This document shows, piece by piece, positions 62,082 to 64,000 of a DNA stretch of 64,000 bases. The notes beneath the pieces are model-generated. The model was given only the letters and a program-made list of their open reading frames with translations. It was not told the DNA's origin and ran no database searches. How positions within the stretch are numbered: position 1 is the first letter of the stretch; the number at the start of each line of letters is the position of its first letter. Source of the DNA: Lentisphaerae bacterium RIFOXYA12_64_32 (GTDB lineage Bacteria; Verrucomicrobiota; Lentisphaeria; Oligosphaerales; YB12-FULL-65-16); NCBI GenBank assembly GCA_001803235.1, contig MHBL01000431.1, positions 1-64,000 of the forward strand. Reading direction: 5' to 3'. The position numbers were made by a program, and so were the translations under genes.

Positions 62082-64000
<1,919 letters not shown>

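Overview
The window is high-GC bacterial DNA in two unlike parts. Bases 1 to about 51.9 kb are accessory: defence genes, plasmid-like genes, insertion sequences and orphan genes. From about 52 kb to the right edge it looks like core chromosome, with a complete F-type ATP synthase operon, an EIIA(Ntr)-like gene and the carB end, all on the minus strand. I cannot fix the taxon from sequence alone. The GC-rich palindromic intergenic repeats, the accessory families and the ATP synthase proteins suit a PVC-type bacterium (Kiritimatiellota, Lentisphaerota or Planctomycetota); this is a low-confidence inference.

Layout, left to right. (1) 1-0.66 kb: 5' part of a probable transposase. (2) 1.4-5.5 kb: a compact four-gene minus-strand operon (membrane coiled-coil protein, TerB-like protein, coiled-coil protein, HNH-like nuclease with a hydrophobic C-terminal half). 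It matches no system I know and is the best candidate for an undescribed defence system. (3) 6.1-8.4 kb and 22.8-25.8 kb: two stretches of small orphan genes built as repeated cassettes, each with a related upstream element and a palindrome 28-49 bases after the stop codon. (4) 9.2-22.6 kb: a minus-strand defence block with a type III-like restriction-modification set (res, a DUF4062/ATPase gene, mod), a TIGR04255 gene with two overlapping partners, a RelE-UvrD fusion and a KAP NTPase. (5) 25.8-41.8 kb: an integrated plasmid- or phage-like module with RadC, a sliding-clamp homologue, a Cas4-like nuclease, DUF3150, a WGR-DNA ligase, DUF1257/DUF2997/Ycf46-like proteins, a SymE-like protein, a D5-type primase-helicase and a tyrosine integrase. 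(6) 42.0-45.2 kb: two complete insertion sequences whose ends and target duplications can be read exactly, with a decayed tRNA-Leu between them. (7) 45.3-51.4 kb: a small membrane protein, a Gabija-like pair with an upstream membrane gene, and a lone Ser/Thr kinase. (8) 51.86-51.93 kb: a degenerate tRNA-Met(CAT) with CCA, where accessory DNA meets the core.

The core part is transcribed leftward: carB; EIIA(Ntr)-like; atpB-E-F-H-A-G-D-C; two membrane coiled-coil genes; then a good terminator at 51.96-52.00 kb. The tRNA remnant, integrase, insertion sequences and gene content together suggest one or more elements integrated at a tRNA gene and collecting defence genes. The left end of the island is outside the window.
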